From contig CM045762.1 of the NCBI GenBank assembly GCA_025200525.1, positions 107,100,682-107,164,681 of the forward strand: a stretch of DNA of 64,000 nucleotides, in the 5' to 3' direction. This DNA is from Camellia lanceoleosa. Taxonomy: Eukaryota > Streptophyta > Magnoliopsida > Ericales > Theaceae. The position numbers were made by a program, and so were the translations under genes. This document shows, piece after piece, positions 22,501-34,079 of the stretch. Below the pieces are notes generated by a model. It searched no databases and was not told the DNA's origin. It saw nothing but the letters and a program-made list of their open reading frames with translations. How positions within the stretch are numbered: position 1 is the first letter of the stretch; every line of letters begins with the position of its first letter.

Positions 22501-24792
22501 TCTTTTGGTAAATTTCAAAAGAAAATATTGTTGTCAAAATGTAGGCTGGGAAATATCATTTTGTACGATATGAAATAGTAGACTCCATATTATACTCAGG
22601 TGTGCTTCAAGCTTTCTCAGTTGCTTCAAATCATTTTGTTCTGTTTTTTTTGGGTATAAATACTTCCCTGACCACTCCAAACTGAAAGAATCATTACTTA
22701 TTTTTTTACCGAGTCTAAACCCACAATTTACCAGTCTTTTTCCATCGAGTTATCTAATAGAGAGTACTTAGGCTTGTAAGAGAATGTCCCCATTGAGCAT
22801 ATCTATTCATGGTCATGAAGCTAGTAAAATACATGGATGAGAAGAAATGATTGGAGAAACTACCACATGTTGATGAATCTTTTCCACATGCTAACCCGAC
22901 TTCCACCGGTAAATGCTAAAGGTTTTCGAGCCGATACATGCAATGCTGTCTCACCATTCCCATCTCGAGCCATTGCCAGCTGTGGGTGGTGTTTCAATAT
23001 GTCCAATGCTACATCTACACAATTTAACAATATATATAATGGTTACACAACAAGAAGATGCAAAAGTTGTTTAGTCTTATTTCATTTACCTATTTTTATT
23101 TTATTTAGTTAATTGTTTATTTTTAAAAAAATTCTTATTATTATTTTCTCTTTTCTTTTTTGGGAAGTCTTGTTGTAGTTTGTTTTCTTTAGTGGAAAAC
23201 AATCTTCTTTTCCTTGTGTTTGACTAAAAAGCATTGAAGTGGAATAAGTGCATCCACCATTTTGCTAAACCAAAAGAGATGGGTCAACAAGTTTTGTGTT
23301 TTTTTAATTTTTTTTTTTTTTCAAAAAGAAAGGTTTCACAACTATAAGATGAAAGAAAGTGTTGTATTTTTGTTGTGCCCACTTGTGTTTGACTGAAAAG
23401 CAATTATGGACATGATTTAACGTTAGATACTTCTAGCATTCTTCTAAACCAAAATATGACCGAATAAATTAAAAAATAAAATGCCAAAAGAGAGAATGGA
23501 AAACAAAAAACAAAAAACAAAAAAAAAAAAGAAGCCAATTTTGGCCTAAGAGAACAAGCAAAACGAAATGACAAGCTGTATTTTACCTACCTAATTAGAA
23601 TTTAGGTTTTGCTATAGATTCTCTAACCATTTAGGTTATTTGTATCTACTTCTTTTTGGCATGTACTAATTTTTAGAATTCACACCAGCAATGTAGTTTG
23701 CTTCTTGTTGTAATATTAATTGTATCGATTTTCCTCTCAAATTTCACATTGTGTCAATGTAGTCCAATTGATAATGCCCTTCTAAAAATTGAATTGAAAT
23801 CAATGCACAAAATAGTCCATTACTCTCCTCAAAATGATTGAGGGGTTGGTGTCCAATTTGAAATGGTTCATTCCCTTTTGAATGGACCATTTTACCCTTG
23901 ACTTTTGCTCAATTTCTTAACCGGTATTATCAATTGGATTAAATTGACACAATGTGAAAATATTAAAGGGTGTAAAATTGATAAAATTAGAACTACAGAA
24001 ACCAAATTGACATAACAGTCAAATTACAAAGACCACATATAATTTTCCCTAATTTTTCTTGTCCTTCATTGTTCCAATATATTTGTCAATCCATTAAATG
24101 ATGGAAGGGAGTATTTTCTGATGACAAGAAATGGGTTGGAGTTTGTTGCACTAAAAAATTGATGCATATCTTAATCAAGAAGTGACTCAAAGCAAGTAAC
24201 TCTTTTTAGGCTGGCTGAAAAGAAAAGGTCAGAATATTTACTTACCATACAAATCTGTACTAACACAGGTATTGAGTATCCCAATTCGATCCTCATCTGA
24301 CAAATCTTCACTCTTAGTCTTTTGGTAGAGATACCATACCATGTCACTATGTCCTAACAAAGCAGCCATATACAGTGGTGTCATTCCCTGGCTACCACAG
24401 ATCATTGGCAGGCATTCGTTCTTATTAATCATCACTTCAGCAATTCTCACAGTTCCAGCAGCAGCCGCAAAACATAAGGCAGTGTTCCCATTACTGTTTT
24501 GAAGTTCCAAGTCTTCAGGATTCATCAGTCCCACCAACTCCTCCACAAAGTGAATGCGCTTTGCGGCTGCTGCAATGTGAAGTGCAGTTTCCCACCCTTT
24601 TGTGATACTAGAACGTATCACAGTTGGCAATATTTCTATGACACCATTAGCAGCTTTCCAGTCACCCTTCAAAGCAGCTTGGTAGAGGGGTAGACATATG
24701 GGAAGATACTGATCCCTAGCTTCTCCTGTGTAAAATTTGAAGCACATATCATCGGATCCAATTTTCCAGAACTGAATATCACAATTAACCAA
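19528..24792 (-). CDS. Ankyrin-repeat membrane protein with PGG domain (ITN1/ACD6-like family)
   Basis: Four minus-strand coding blocks: ~24,792-24,246; 23,014-22,867; 21,463-21,021; 20,142-19,528. Block 1 has ankyrin repeats (WETALHIAAAAKRIHFVEEL, GNTALCFAAAAG, GMTPLYMAALLGHSDMVWYL), block 2 GNGETALHVSARKP, block 3 SIFHVAVLHRHAGIF and NNMLHLAAK. Block 4 is the PGG domain (GEAWMKNTASQSMVVATLI, FTVPGG) with four predicted membrane helices, ending in TAA after ...RKHMLY. Splice signs: ATG/GTAAGT at 24,246; TTGTGTAG before block 2; AAG/GTAAAC at 21,021; TTGCAG before block 4. Joins 1-2 and 3-4 are in phase. Join 2-3 is not with the GTGGTA donor at 22,867: block 2 leaves two bases and block 3 needs one. 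An upstream first exon is likely, since TTGTGATATTCAG just before 24,779 looks like an acceptor. Family members act in biotic and salt-stress signalling at the plasma membrane. The gene may be functional or slightly broken. Confidence 0.85.
20143..21020 (-). other. Intron of the ankyrin/PGG gene (last)
   Basis: It is bounded on the minus strand by AAG/GTAAAC at 21,021/21,020 and TTGTTGCAG/GAGGTGG ending at 20,143. It joins ...LLWFK to EVEKIMQPS, the expected continuity for this family. There are no obvious elements inside. Confidence 0.75.
21464..22866 (-). other. Intron of the ankyrin/PGG gene (phase unresolved)
   Basis: The acceptor TTGTTCTCAG/TTCCAGG lies at 21,464/21,463. The nearest donor after block 2 is CAACAT/GTGGTA at 22,867/22,866. 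The splice leaves a 1-base phase conflict. There are short AT-rich stretches and no clear mobile element. Confidence 0.5.
23015..24245 (-). other. Intron of the ankyrin/PGG gene (first visible)
   Basis: Donor ATG/GTAAGTAAA at 24,246/24,245 and acceptor AATTGTGTAG at 23,015. The join gives ...STDLYDVALDILKHHPQL, in phase and typical of the family. The intron is AT-rich, with poly(A)/(T) runs near 23,305 and 23,520. Confidence 0.75.
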
Positions 24793-27135
24793 AAATTAAG
24801 TCAAATAAACTAAAAAAACAGAGATAATGAAATCATTTTATGGCATAACTAAAAGTTGGTCATTAAGATAACTACAACATAAACCTGCTTTTCTCGCCCC
24901 ATTTTCAAGAAAATGCTAATCATACAAAAATTTTATAACAAGGACATTTTTATTCTTAATGACCAAGCAAATATTGTATGGCTTGACATTTCTGTTACAT
25001 AAAAGGCGAAGTCCATGGATACATAGTAGGATTTACCTCACTAAATACACACCTGATAAAACAACGGGGAGAGAGAGAGCTTACGAGAGAGTAGATCACA
25101 AGAAGGAGCAACCAGCTGAGGTGAAGTTACAATCTGAATTTCAGGTCCATTTTGTATTCCCCCTTCCATTGGTGCGCCCTCTTCCATCAAATGCACACTA
25201 CTACTTCACAGCTTTGCACTTAAATCTTTTGTGAAAAAGAATGAGACCAAATGTGAAATAATGGAAGCTTATACATATGCAGATATAGAAATGTATTTAG
25301 CACATTTATTAAATATAAACTATGCTGGAACAAATGATAAAACAAGAATTACATACATATACATATATATATATGCATTGAGGGTTAATGCTGACTTGCT
25401 GGTATTCTGCAATTTGTTTCTGGTTTTGTGTGGCTGAGTGACTCGGAAGTACTGCTTCTGATGATAGCTATGCTGTAATCGAAGAATCCCGATCTGTAAG
25501 AAATGCATATGAAAGCTGAATGCTGTCCTAAGCTTCGCTCAACCTGTGAAATGAGGGCAAATGGACGGTTGGTGTGCTTTCAGATGGCAGCTGGTGTTGT
25601 AGTACTAAGTTTTATTCTGCTTCAAGAATGGTGCTCTCTGCTTTATTCTGCTGGTTGCCTCTGCTGGTTTTTGTCACAATTTGTTCACTGCTAGGCTTGC
25701 TCTCTGTGTTGGGGTTGATGAGGCATTCTGCTGGATTGATGAGGCATTCTGCTTTCTACTAATTGCAGCTGCAGTTTGGGTTGGGTGTTTGTCTGCAGTT
25801 TTTGAAAGTTTGCGGAAAAAAAAATTTATTTTGAAAAACAGTTTTCAAAGAAACACCACCTGATTACACAATCTAAAATACCTTCTCTAAGTGAGTTGTT
25901 GATAATACCTCACCAAGCGATCCAAGTGTCTCGCCTCCAAAGTGATTCACCTTGCACCCTCTTTGATGTATTTTTGTGTATATATTTTCTACAGACCTTA
26001 AAAATTCTGATGGCCAATTTTTGTATCAAATACATCTGATATATATACACAACACATGATAGAGTTTGCATGTAGGTGGGATCCTTAGGGATCTCTATCT
26101 TTTAGTTGTGGGGATAAAATAAAAGATGTATCTTTTATTTTAAATATACAGGATACAACTTATCCAATTTTTCATTAATTATCTTTTAAACAGATAATAT
26201 AGAACTTCCACTAATTGCAATAATGTCCATCAACACATTACAATTAAACCCCTAAAAGTAGAGAATTACAAGTGAGGCCCTTTCTTACAATTAATCACAA
26301 ATTTCCTTCCACCAAACTATATTCCACATGAGCTATTAGGTATGGACAAATGTATCACTATCAAAAGCCCTAACTCATGTAACTGAATTCTAAATTTTTC
26401 TTCTTTTAATTGGACCTTAAAAACATTTTCCAAAATTAGTATTTTTACAATTATATATGTATAAAATATTTTTACGAAAAAGTAACCAGCTGGTTTTCTT
26501 TTGGTCCAATGTTAATAGGAAAAATTGCTTGAATATACTTTCTCACTTTGAGAATGGTGGATTCCATATTAAGCACCTATAAAAATCAATTACCACTCAT
26601 ATAACCCAACATGTCCGTGTATAGCCTTTGATTCGGCGTCACCGATTGACAATGTCAAAGTTAAATGAATAGTTAATTAATTTATATAAGCCTCTCAGGT
26701 CAAAGGAAAATAAGTATATTGTAATAGAACTACCTTTTAAACTGACAGTGATCATTCCATAGGTGTTCTCAAAACCGATCATGTTCAGTGCATGTACTTA
26801 TTGCATAACACCCACCTATTTGCCTAAGGTCACTACCTCAATGATGGAGTTAATCATTCTATCATATAGCAGCAAAATAGGTGTAGGCCATAGTAGTGTG
26901 ATGCCCAATCAACACCCATAGCCTAGAACATTAATTGGGTCTACAAGGCACCGAAAAATCATAACTCCCAGCTTTTGGTTCATTAACCATTAGCATGTTT
27001 TTCTACAATGTTACCCAAGGGACCTTTTGTTCACATCATATGTAACATTAAATATAACATTACCCATAATATCATACAAAATGCAAAATATAAAATGCCA
27101 AGCAATTTATTTAATCAGTCAATAAAGTCAACAAA
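24793..27135. other. Upstream flank of the ankyrin/PGG gene and unclassified repeat-like sequence
   Basis: 24,793-25,240 probably holds the promoter and leader of the minus-strand gene, but I could not identify a first exon. 25,370-25,830 is CTG/GCTG-rich and ends in 'ttgcggaaaaaaaaa', which may be a short retroposed 3' end. 25,860-27,000 looks like old retroelement sequence without coding capacity. An ATATATAT stretch is at about 25,360-25,375. Confidence 0.4.
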
Positions 27136-27684
27136 TTGGTTTTTGAGGGCACAAATGCTAACAGTTTTTTTGGTTGGAATTTGTTACTATGGATCAAATT
27201 TCTGCTGGTGCATTGCTGCTGTGAGGTTGTAACGTTCAGTGAGCATGATATAAACCTGGTGCTTGGATTGCATGATTCAACTTCTGTTATTTTGCTGCTG
27301 GTTTGGGGTTTGGAAGGGCTGTTTGGAATGGTATGTCTGATATGGGACTTCTGGGTTAATGGTATGTTTAGGTGCCTCATTTGCTTTGCTGCTGTGATTG
27401 ATTTAGCAAGCCTGGTGCTGGGACTACATAAAGGGATTATTTTGTATTTTTGGCTTGCTGTCTACTCTGTCTGTTTTGTTAGGTGTTGCCTGATCTGTTT
27501 GATGCTTGGCAGGGCTGACTTCTCTGTCTGTTTTTATTTTTCTGGTTTTTTGTTTTTGCTCTGGGCGTTGGTTTCTCACCAACTGGGAGGTTGAAGCTTG
27601 ATTTAGCTCCAAGCTCCCCTTTATTGATGTAAATTTCCCTTTCCATCAATAAAGTTCTTTTTGCCGAAAAAAAAAAAAAAAAAA
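27136..27684 (+). mobile_element. LINE-like 3' end with poly(A) tail
   Basis: A plus-strand GCTG/TTTTG-rich segment ends in 'gatgtaaatttcc', then 'tcaataaagttctttttgccg', then a 19-base A run (27,666-27,684). The AATAAA lies ~20 bases before the tail. This layout fits the 3' end of a plant L1-type LINE or another retroposed transcript. The 152-codon open frame at 27,136-27,594 is hydrophobic and low-complexity. It matches no domain I know and is probably not a real protein. Confidence 0.5.
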
Positions 27685-27989
27685 AGTGTTGTCAGCACTG
27701 TACACAGGTGCAATTTGTGTAATTGCAATGCTCAAACACCATCAAAATATGATTTTTTTTTTTTTTTGGTTTCAGAGATGAATAAAAACCAGAAGTGAAC
27801 ATTGTCAAATTCACTACAGAGGCTTTTTGCGTCAACTTTATCTCTAATTCCAGCCCTCTCCTCCTGTGTACTTTGTGGAAATGCCTCAATTTGGTGCTCT
27901 CTTTTTTGCCTCAATTTTATCATTTTGCATAGTTCTGGTTGGGTTTTTGATGGTGCAGCAGACTCCTTTTGTAATAAACTCTCTACCCC

Positions 27990-28165
27990 TCTCCTCTTCT
28001 TAATTCTTTCTCTCTCTCTCTCTCTCTCTCTCTGTGGGTCGGAAAACAAGCAGCCCCCTAAACCCCCCTCCAGGGCAGCGCCTCCCGCCGCCCACCACCA
28101 TCGCCACTGCACAGCCTCCGAAGGTGACGGCGGAAGAGAGAGAGAGATTGTGGTTAAGGTATGAT
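27990..28165 (+). other. CT microsatellite and GC-rich leader-like segment
   Basis: A CT run (28,008-28,033) is followed by a GC-rich stretch (cagccccctaaacccccctc, gcgcctcccgccgcccac) very unlike the AT-rich surroundings. It ends in a GA run and 'gtggttaag/gtatgatg', which reads like a splice donor. It could be an orphan first exon or leader of a plus-strand gene. No following exon is seen before the MULE at 28,875. Confidence 0.3.
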
Positions 28166-28874
28166 GTGTAATTCACCCGGTTTAATTTGTTTTTTATTTT
28201 TCATTTTTTTACCAAATTATTTTTATTTTTATTTTTAGAAAAAAAAAATTGAATACTAAATAACATAATGAAAAATATCATACAAATTAATAAATTTTTA
28301 TTACGGATTGATTATTGTGCCTCTTTCTCCGGTATGTTTGAATTATACATTTTTGTTTAGTTATATTTTGTTTATATTTTTTCTCTAAAAAAAATTATAC
28401 TCGAATTCACAATTCAATAATAGTCTTATTGTATATGTTTAGAAAACTTACAAATATTACACATTATTTGTTACACTTATTTTTTTACAAAATGTATAAT
28501 TTTTTTAACGTTTTAATATGTATTCTAGGAATATATATTAACAAAATTTTAAGTATAAATATAAATCAGAGTCAGTAATTACCTCAATTAATGGTGATCC
28601 AAAGTTTTCTTGGATACTTGGATACTAGTTGATGAGGAAAGAAACTCCCACCTTGCTAAAACATCTCAAAGAGCATTAATTGTCGAGAACAATGAACTAC
28701 AACAATGGCAAGAATTAGTTGATGGAATGAAGGTATAAAAAAGATTTGCCGATGCCAAAAGACAAATGAATTAGACATACAAAAACATATAGATCTAGAC
28801 CTCATATCTTAAGCTAATAAAAATAAAATAAAATAAAATAAAAAAACTAGTCAACAAGAAATTATTAAAAAAAA
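28166..28874. other. AT-rich sequence left of the MULE
   Basis: I see no gene. An (AAAAT)n run lies at 28,820-28,845. The 'actagtcaacaagaaattat' just before the MULE recurs right of it near 40,615. Confidence 0.5.
28866..28874. repeat. Target-site duplication of the MULE, left copy
   Basis: TAAAAAAAA, identical to 40,555-40,563. Nine bases is the Mutator-superfamily standard. The A-rich composition makes a chance match easier, but the pre-insertion site can be seen nearby: the right flank holds a second, uninterrupted copy of 'attattaaaaaaaattg' (40,630-40,646). Confidence 0.75.
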
Positions 28875-28940
28875 AGAAAAATTGGCTTAAGGTCCCTCCC
28901 CAACTTTTAATAGGAGGAGAGGTACACAATAATATGTTAT
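28875..28940. repeat. MULE left terminal inverted repeat
   Basis: Starts agaaaaattggcttaaggtc. TTAAGGTCCCT matches the right end inverted, at the same distance from the terminus. Outward of this the two ends agree only partly, and further inward the similarity fades. Confidence 0.75.
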
Positions 28941-30452
28941 GAAGGCTAAGGCCCCTCAACTTTATTTTATGTTATAAAATACCTAATTTACCCTCGTTAT
29001 AACATAAGATTGTTTGGATTTTGGCAATGCTGACTTCACGGTGAGATTTTGGAAACTGATTTTACAGTAGAGATTTTGTCGGAGATTTTATAAAGATTTT
29101 GCAATTGTTGCAGTAGACTTCACAATAGAGATTACGACGATCGTGTAGATGTTATAGTGTGTTGATCGCGTAGGTTTTTCAGTGGAGTTGAATCAGGTAT
29201 GGTTTCGATAGAGATTCCATATGAATTTTTTATTTTTGTTTTGAATTTTATGTAAGGATTCCGATTTCATATTAGTTTTTCGAGTGTATTTTTGCATTAG
29301 GTTTTTGTTTTCAGTTTTGATCAATTTAAAAGATAGGCTAGCTTAGTGAAATTGTTTATAATTTTTGGAGTTGATTTTTTATTTGTTGTTATTGATCAAT
29401 TTTAGACAAAGGCCAGTTTGATAGAGTTGATTTTTATTTTTGAAATTAATTTTTCATTCTCTATTTTTTGATCAATTTCAAATAGTGTTGACAGTGTGCT
29501 TGATTTTGATGTTTAGAGTTCATTTTTCATGCTCTGTTTTTCATCAACATGTTGATCAGAGTTCATTTTTCGTACTCTGTTTTTCATCAACATGCTGATC
29601 AATGATAAGTTTTGTTCTCTATTTTTTCAAACCAGAGATATTTGCTTAAACTAGAGAAATTTCATTCTCTGCACTTTTGTTGGTATAGTCTAGAGAAAAT
29701 TGTAAGTTTGTTATTATAATCTAACAAAAATAACAGAGAAAATTATAAGTTCATATGGACATATTATTAGTTTCTAATGCAGATAGAATCTGAGAAACTG
29801 AATGTAAGTTCTTAAATTTCTGTGGACTTTTATTTGTAGTTGAGAGAAAATTATAAGTTTGTTATTCACTTTCAGTTTGTAGTTCAGAGAAAATTATAAA
29901 TTTGTAGAAAATGAATATAAGTTTTTGTTTCTCTAAACAAAAGTTATTTTTTGTGTTTTTTCTTTCAGTTTAGATGGGCAGTGCACTATTTTTTTGTTAT
30001 CTTGAAGGTGTATATGAGTTTGTAAATTTTTCTGGACTTTGATATGAGTGTAATATTGCAGAATGATGCAAAGAAAATTGTAAGCTTATACTTTAGTGAA
30101 AATCACAGAGAAGCTTATAATTTTATAACAGATCTTCTGTGTGTTTTTTGTCTATGATTGTGTTTAATAGTTAGTAGTAAATTTCTCTGTGATTCTCTTT
30201 AGATTCATTAATTTTTCTGTGATTTTGTTTTTGTTATCTTGAAGGTGAATATAAGTTTCTAAATGTCTCTGGACTTTTATTTGAGTCCAGAGAAAATTAT
30301 AAGCTTGTTATTATAATCCAGAGGAAATTATAATTATTAGAAATTTCTCTGGATTTTTATGTTGTTCTTGTGAAGTGTTTTTATGTTGAACAAATTATTT
30401 TTCTTGTTTTTTTCTTTCAGTTTTGATAGGCAGTGCAGTGTTGTTGCTGTGC

Positions 30453-33071
30453 AAATATGGGAATGATACTATTGTCATTAATGTTTCATGCGAATTGAAT
30501 TTTGATGAATTGGTTGGCATTTTGTGTAAAACATGAGAGAATTTGCAACCTGAGACGATGTGTATTTCATATTCTATTGTGGGCCATCCGAATTGTATGG
30601 TTCGAAATGATATTGATTTTCTGAATATGTTGATTGTTGTTTGTGCACGTAGTGTTGATATAGTTGATGTTTCAGTTACTAGATGTAGTACTTCTAATCA
30701 AGAGGATGAAGTAGGGTCTAATTGGGGTAGATGTTGTGGATGGTGAATGTGATAGGCTGGTGGATATTGAAAGGAATTCACTCTCTAAGTTTTGTTCTCA
30801 CCAAGAAAAGGTGTTATTGTCAGCTGGTTGGCGAAATAATATTACGAGTGTTGGACAAAAGTTTAAGGGTGGTATGGTTGAGTTCTGTACTGTTTTATGC
30901 AAGTATGCTATTGAGATTGGCTTTCAGTTTATGTATGTTAAAAATGACAAGTTGAAGGTTACGGCAGAATGTGCATATAAAGAATCAAGGGGATGTATGT
31001 GGCGTGTACATGCTTCAGTTGAAAAAACAAATGGGTTCTTTTACATAAGAACTTTGAACAATGAACATACGTATGGTATGGCAGTTCGTACTAGTAAACA
31101 TGTTAGGATGACTTCCAGCTTAGTTTCTGGGCTGATACTTGAAGAGGTAAATGCAAAACATTTAATTCGTCCAGTGAATGTTGTCAAAGAAATGAAAGAC
31201 AAGTATGGGGTCTCAATCAGTTATAACTGTGGTTGGTTGGGGGTTGAAAAAGCAAAATGTAGTACATATGGGGATTCTTGTTTGTCATTTGATCAATTAG
31301 GGTAGCATTTTGATGAGGCATTGAAGAACAATCTAGGTAGTCGTTTTGAGTTAGATTTTGAAGATAACAAGTGTTTCAAAAAAGTGTTTGTGGCTTTTCA
31401 TCCATGCATTGTTGGTTTCAAATATTGTCGGTCATTGCTTTTTCTTGATGGAACATTTTTGAAAGGATGATACAAATGAGTTATGCTTGCTACGACGGGG
31501 AAAGATGGGAATGAAGGTAATTGTAAATATGTCTAATTTTATCTAAGTATGTGAATTTTCTGTACATGTAGGAATTGAATGAATGTGATTTTTCTCTAAC
31601 ACTTTGAATTTTCTCTAGTTTTAGCCACTGTGTGGATTTTCTCTAGTTGTGGCCACTATGAGAATTTTCTCTGGATTTTTGGTCAGTGTGTGAATTTTCT
31701 CTGGATGTTGTCATTGTGTGAATTTTATCTGTAATTGGTCACTAAGTGAATTTTCTCTGGATATTGTCACTAAGTGAATTTTGTCTAGATATTCTGATTG
31801 TGTGAATTTTCTCTGTAGTTGGTTACCAAGTCAATTTTCTCTGGATGTTGCTAATGTGTGAATTTTCTCTGGAGTTGGGTACTAAGTGAATTTTGTCTAG
31901 AGGTTGCCATTGTGTGAATTTTCTCTGGATGTTGGCAATGTCAAATTTCTTTGGTTGTTTATTGTTCTAATTTTCTCTGCATATGTATATCTAATGTGCT
32001 TATTCCTACTTGTTTTGTTGGTTTTTTTCCTATAGCTTTTGTTGTTGTTAATGCTGAGAATAAAGACAATTGGTGTTGGTTCCTTGAACATTTATGTGAA
32101 GTATTTGGATCAGAGAGGGTGATAAGTTTCATATCAGATCGACATTGCAGTATCGTAGAAGGAATTGTTAGGTTTTTCCCTAACTGCTTTCATGGATTTT
32201 GTCTGAACATCTAAAGAGAAATTTGAGGGATAAATTGTCATGTGGAAACACAAATTTGGTTAGGGAGACGATTGTGTCCAAGTTTTCAGAATGTGCATAT
32301 GCGCCAACAAAGGCATCATTTCATTTCAAGTTAAATGAATTAAAAAGTAAGGGAGGAGACGTTGTGAGTGTTTTCTTGAGAAGTTTACCATATGAAAATT
32401 GGAGTGATGCATATTTTGAGGGGAAACGTTATGGTGAGATATATTCAAATGTTGCAGAGTTATTCAATTTATGGATACGAGAAGCTCGGCACTTGCCAAT
32501 AACAAATTTGGTGGACATGATACGGTTACAAATTATGAATATGAGGTCTGATAGGAGGCTACTCTCTAGTAAATGGAATAAAATTCTCTGTCCTCGTATG
32601 GATAGTGTATTGGAGAAGTCTTTCTTGGATGGGAGAACATGGAATGTGAGTTTATCATCTGATAATGTCTTTGAAGTACATTGTTTTCCTTCGGTTATGG
32701 TTGATCTTGGGTTGAGAACTTGTTCATGTCGAAAATGAAAAATAAATGGATATCCATGTCAACATGCTGTTGCTGCAATTTTTAGGAGTGGAAAGAATTT
32801 GAATTCTTTTGTTGAACCATTTTTTCATGTTGATATATATCGTCAAGCATACTCGTTTTCGATTGGCCCAATTTCAACTGTTGACAAACCTGTGTGTAGC
32901 ATTGATGATGCTATGATTTTACCTCCATTGAATAAGAGACCAGCTGGGAGGCCAAAGAAGAACAGAATTACTTCTACTGGAGAGTTTAAAAGGGTGATTA
33001 AGTGTAGTCGTTGTGAGAGTATTGGTCGCCATAATAAGAGGACATACACAGAACCTTTGTTAAATAGTTGA
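30453..33071 (+). pseudogene. MuDR-type (MURA) transposase, decayed
   Basis: Order of parts: an N-terminal segment from ~30,453 (FDELVGILCKT, then ISYSIVGHPNCMVRNDIDFLNML), and the MuDR DNA-binding-type domain (VLLSAGWRNNITSVGQKFK...). Next the catalytic domain with FLDGTFLKG near 31,445 (first Asp) and, after an intron of ~31,520-32,035, AENKDNWCWFLEHL and SFISDRHCSIVEGI. A SWIM zinc finger follows (CSCRK, then NGYPCQHAVAAI, ~32,720-32,790), and a basic tail with a damaged zinc knuckle (CSRCESIGRHNKRTY, last Cys lost). Breaks: stop near 30,531, frameshift ~30,735, stops ~31,303, 31,468 and 31,477, frameshift ~32,197, TGA ~32,736. It would have cut and rejoined the element's ends. Confidence 0.88.
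31590..31985 (+). repeat. Alternating ~28-bp tandem repeat in the transposase intron
   Basis: Units start with (g/a)tgtgaattttctctgg or agtgaatttt(c/g)tct(g/a) and are 27-29 bp long. They alternate between 'gttg.cattgtgtg' and 'ttggt.actaagtg' endings over roughly a dozen copies. Each contains AATTTTCTCT, the reverse complement of the AGAGAAAATT motif found elsewhere in the element. The array fills most of the intron up to 'ttttttcctatag'. Confidence 0.8.
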
Positions 33072-34079
33072 GGATAATACATTTTATTGATTGAATATTA
33101 CATTTGATAATTATTTTGTGTATTTTGTTTTGTGAAATGTATTTTTTAGACAGTGCATATAATAATATCAATCAAATTCATCCAGAGAAATTTTTCAATA
33201 GCAGTTAAAATGTGCATTGTGTTTGTTGATATATACTAATATGCTTGTTCTAATATGTTTGTTGAAATGTGCATTGTGTTTTGTGAGGTCCAATTTATCT
33301 AGAGAAATTTGCCACTAGCATTGAAAATTACAGTGTGTATTGTGTTTGTTGAAATTTCTCTAAGTTTAAACTAGAGAAATCCAGAGAATCTGGACTTCAC
33401 AGAGAAATTCTTACCAAGGAAGAATTTTTCCAGACTCACATTAAGAAATGTGCACACCAGACAGAGTATACACAAAATTATTGCACTGAGTTGAGAATTA
33501 AGCTCTTTTGAAATTTCTCTGAGTTGAGAATTTCTCTGGACCAAGAAAGAATTTCTATAGACTCACTTCAACTCAGAAATTTTTCTGAAAGCCAGAGAAA
33601 TTTTCCTCACCAACCAAGAGAAATTCACTGAAATTAGAGAAATCTCCCCTCTCCAAATCACTCAACCCAGATAAATGCACAACTCAGAAATTCCATTTTC
33701 TATCACCATTCGAATCCGTCAATTTCATCCAGAGAAATTTTACACTAGCAGAGAAAATTATCTGGGCATTGTGTTTTGAAGCTTCAAATTCATCCAGTGA
33801 AATTTTCCAATAGCAGAGAAAATAAAAAAAATGAGACAATTTTCTCTGTGTGGATTGTGTTGACAATCACAATAAAATATATATATATATATATATTTAA
33901 CCATTGATAGGTATGAAATTTACATTAGTCAAAATAAAAAAAAATGAAATTTACAATAGTCAAAAAAGGATATATACATATATGTCAAGCATCATCATTC
34001 CTTCAATGTATGGAAAAAAAATTGAATGTTTAATCCTAATTATATTATTTACATTGTCTTCCTTTCACTAGTTTCACTA

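Noticed and set aside
27136..27594. 152-codon hydrophobic ORF as a membrane protein gene
   Set aside because: Low-complexity TTG/CTG-rich text that ends in a poly(A)-tailed retroposed 3' end. No conserved motif, and open frames are easy in such composition.
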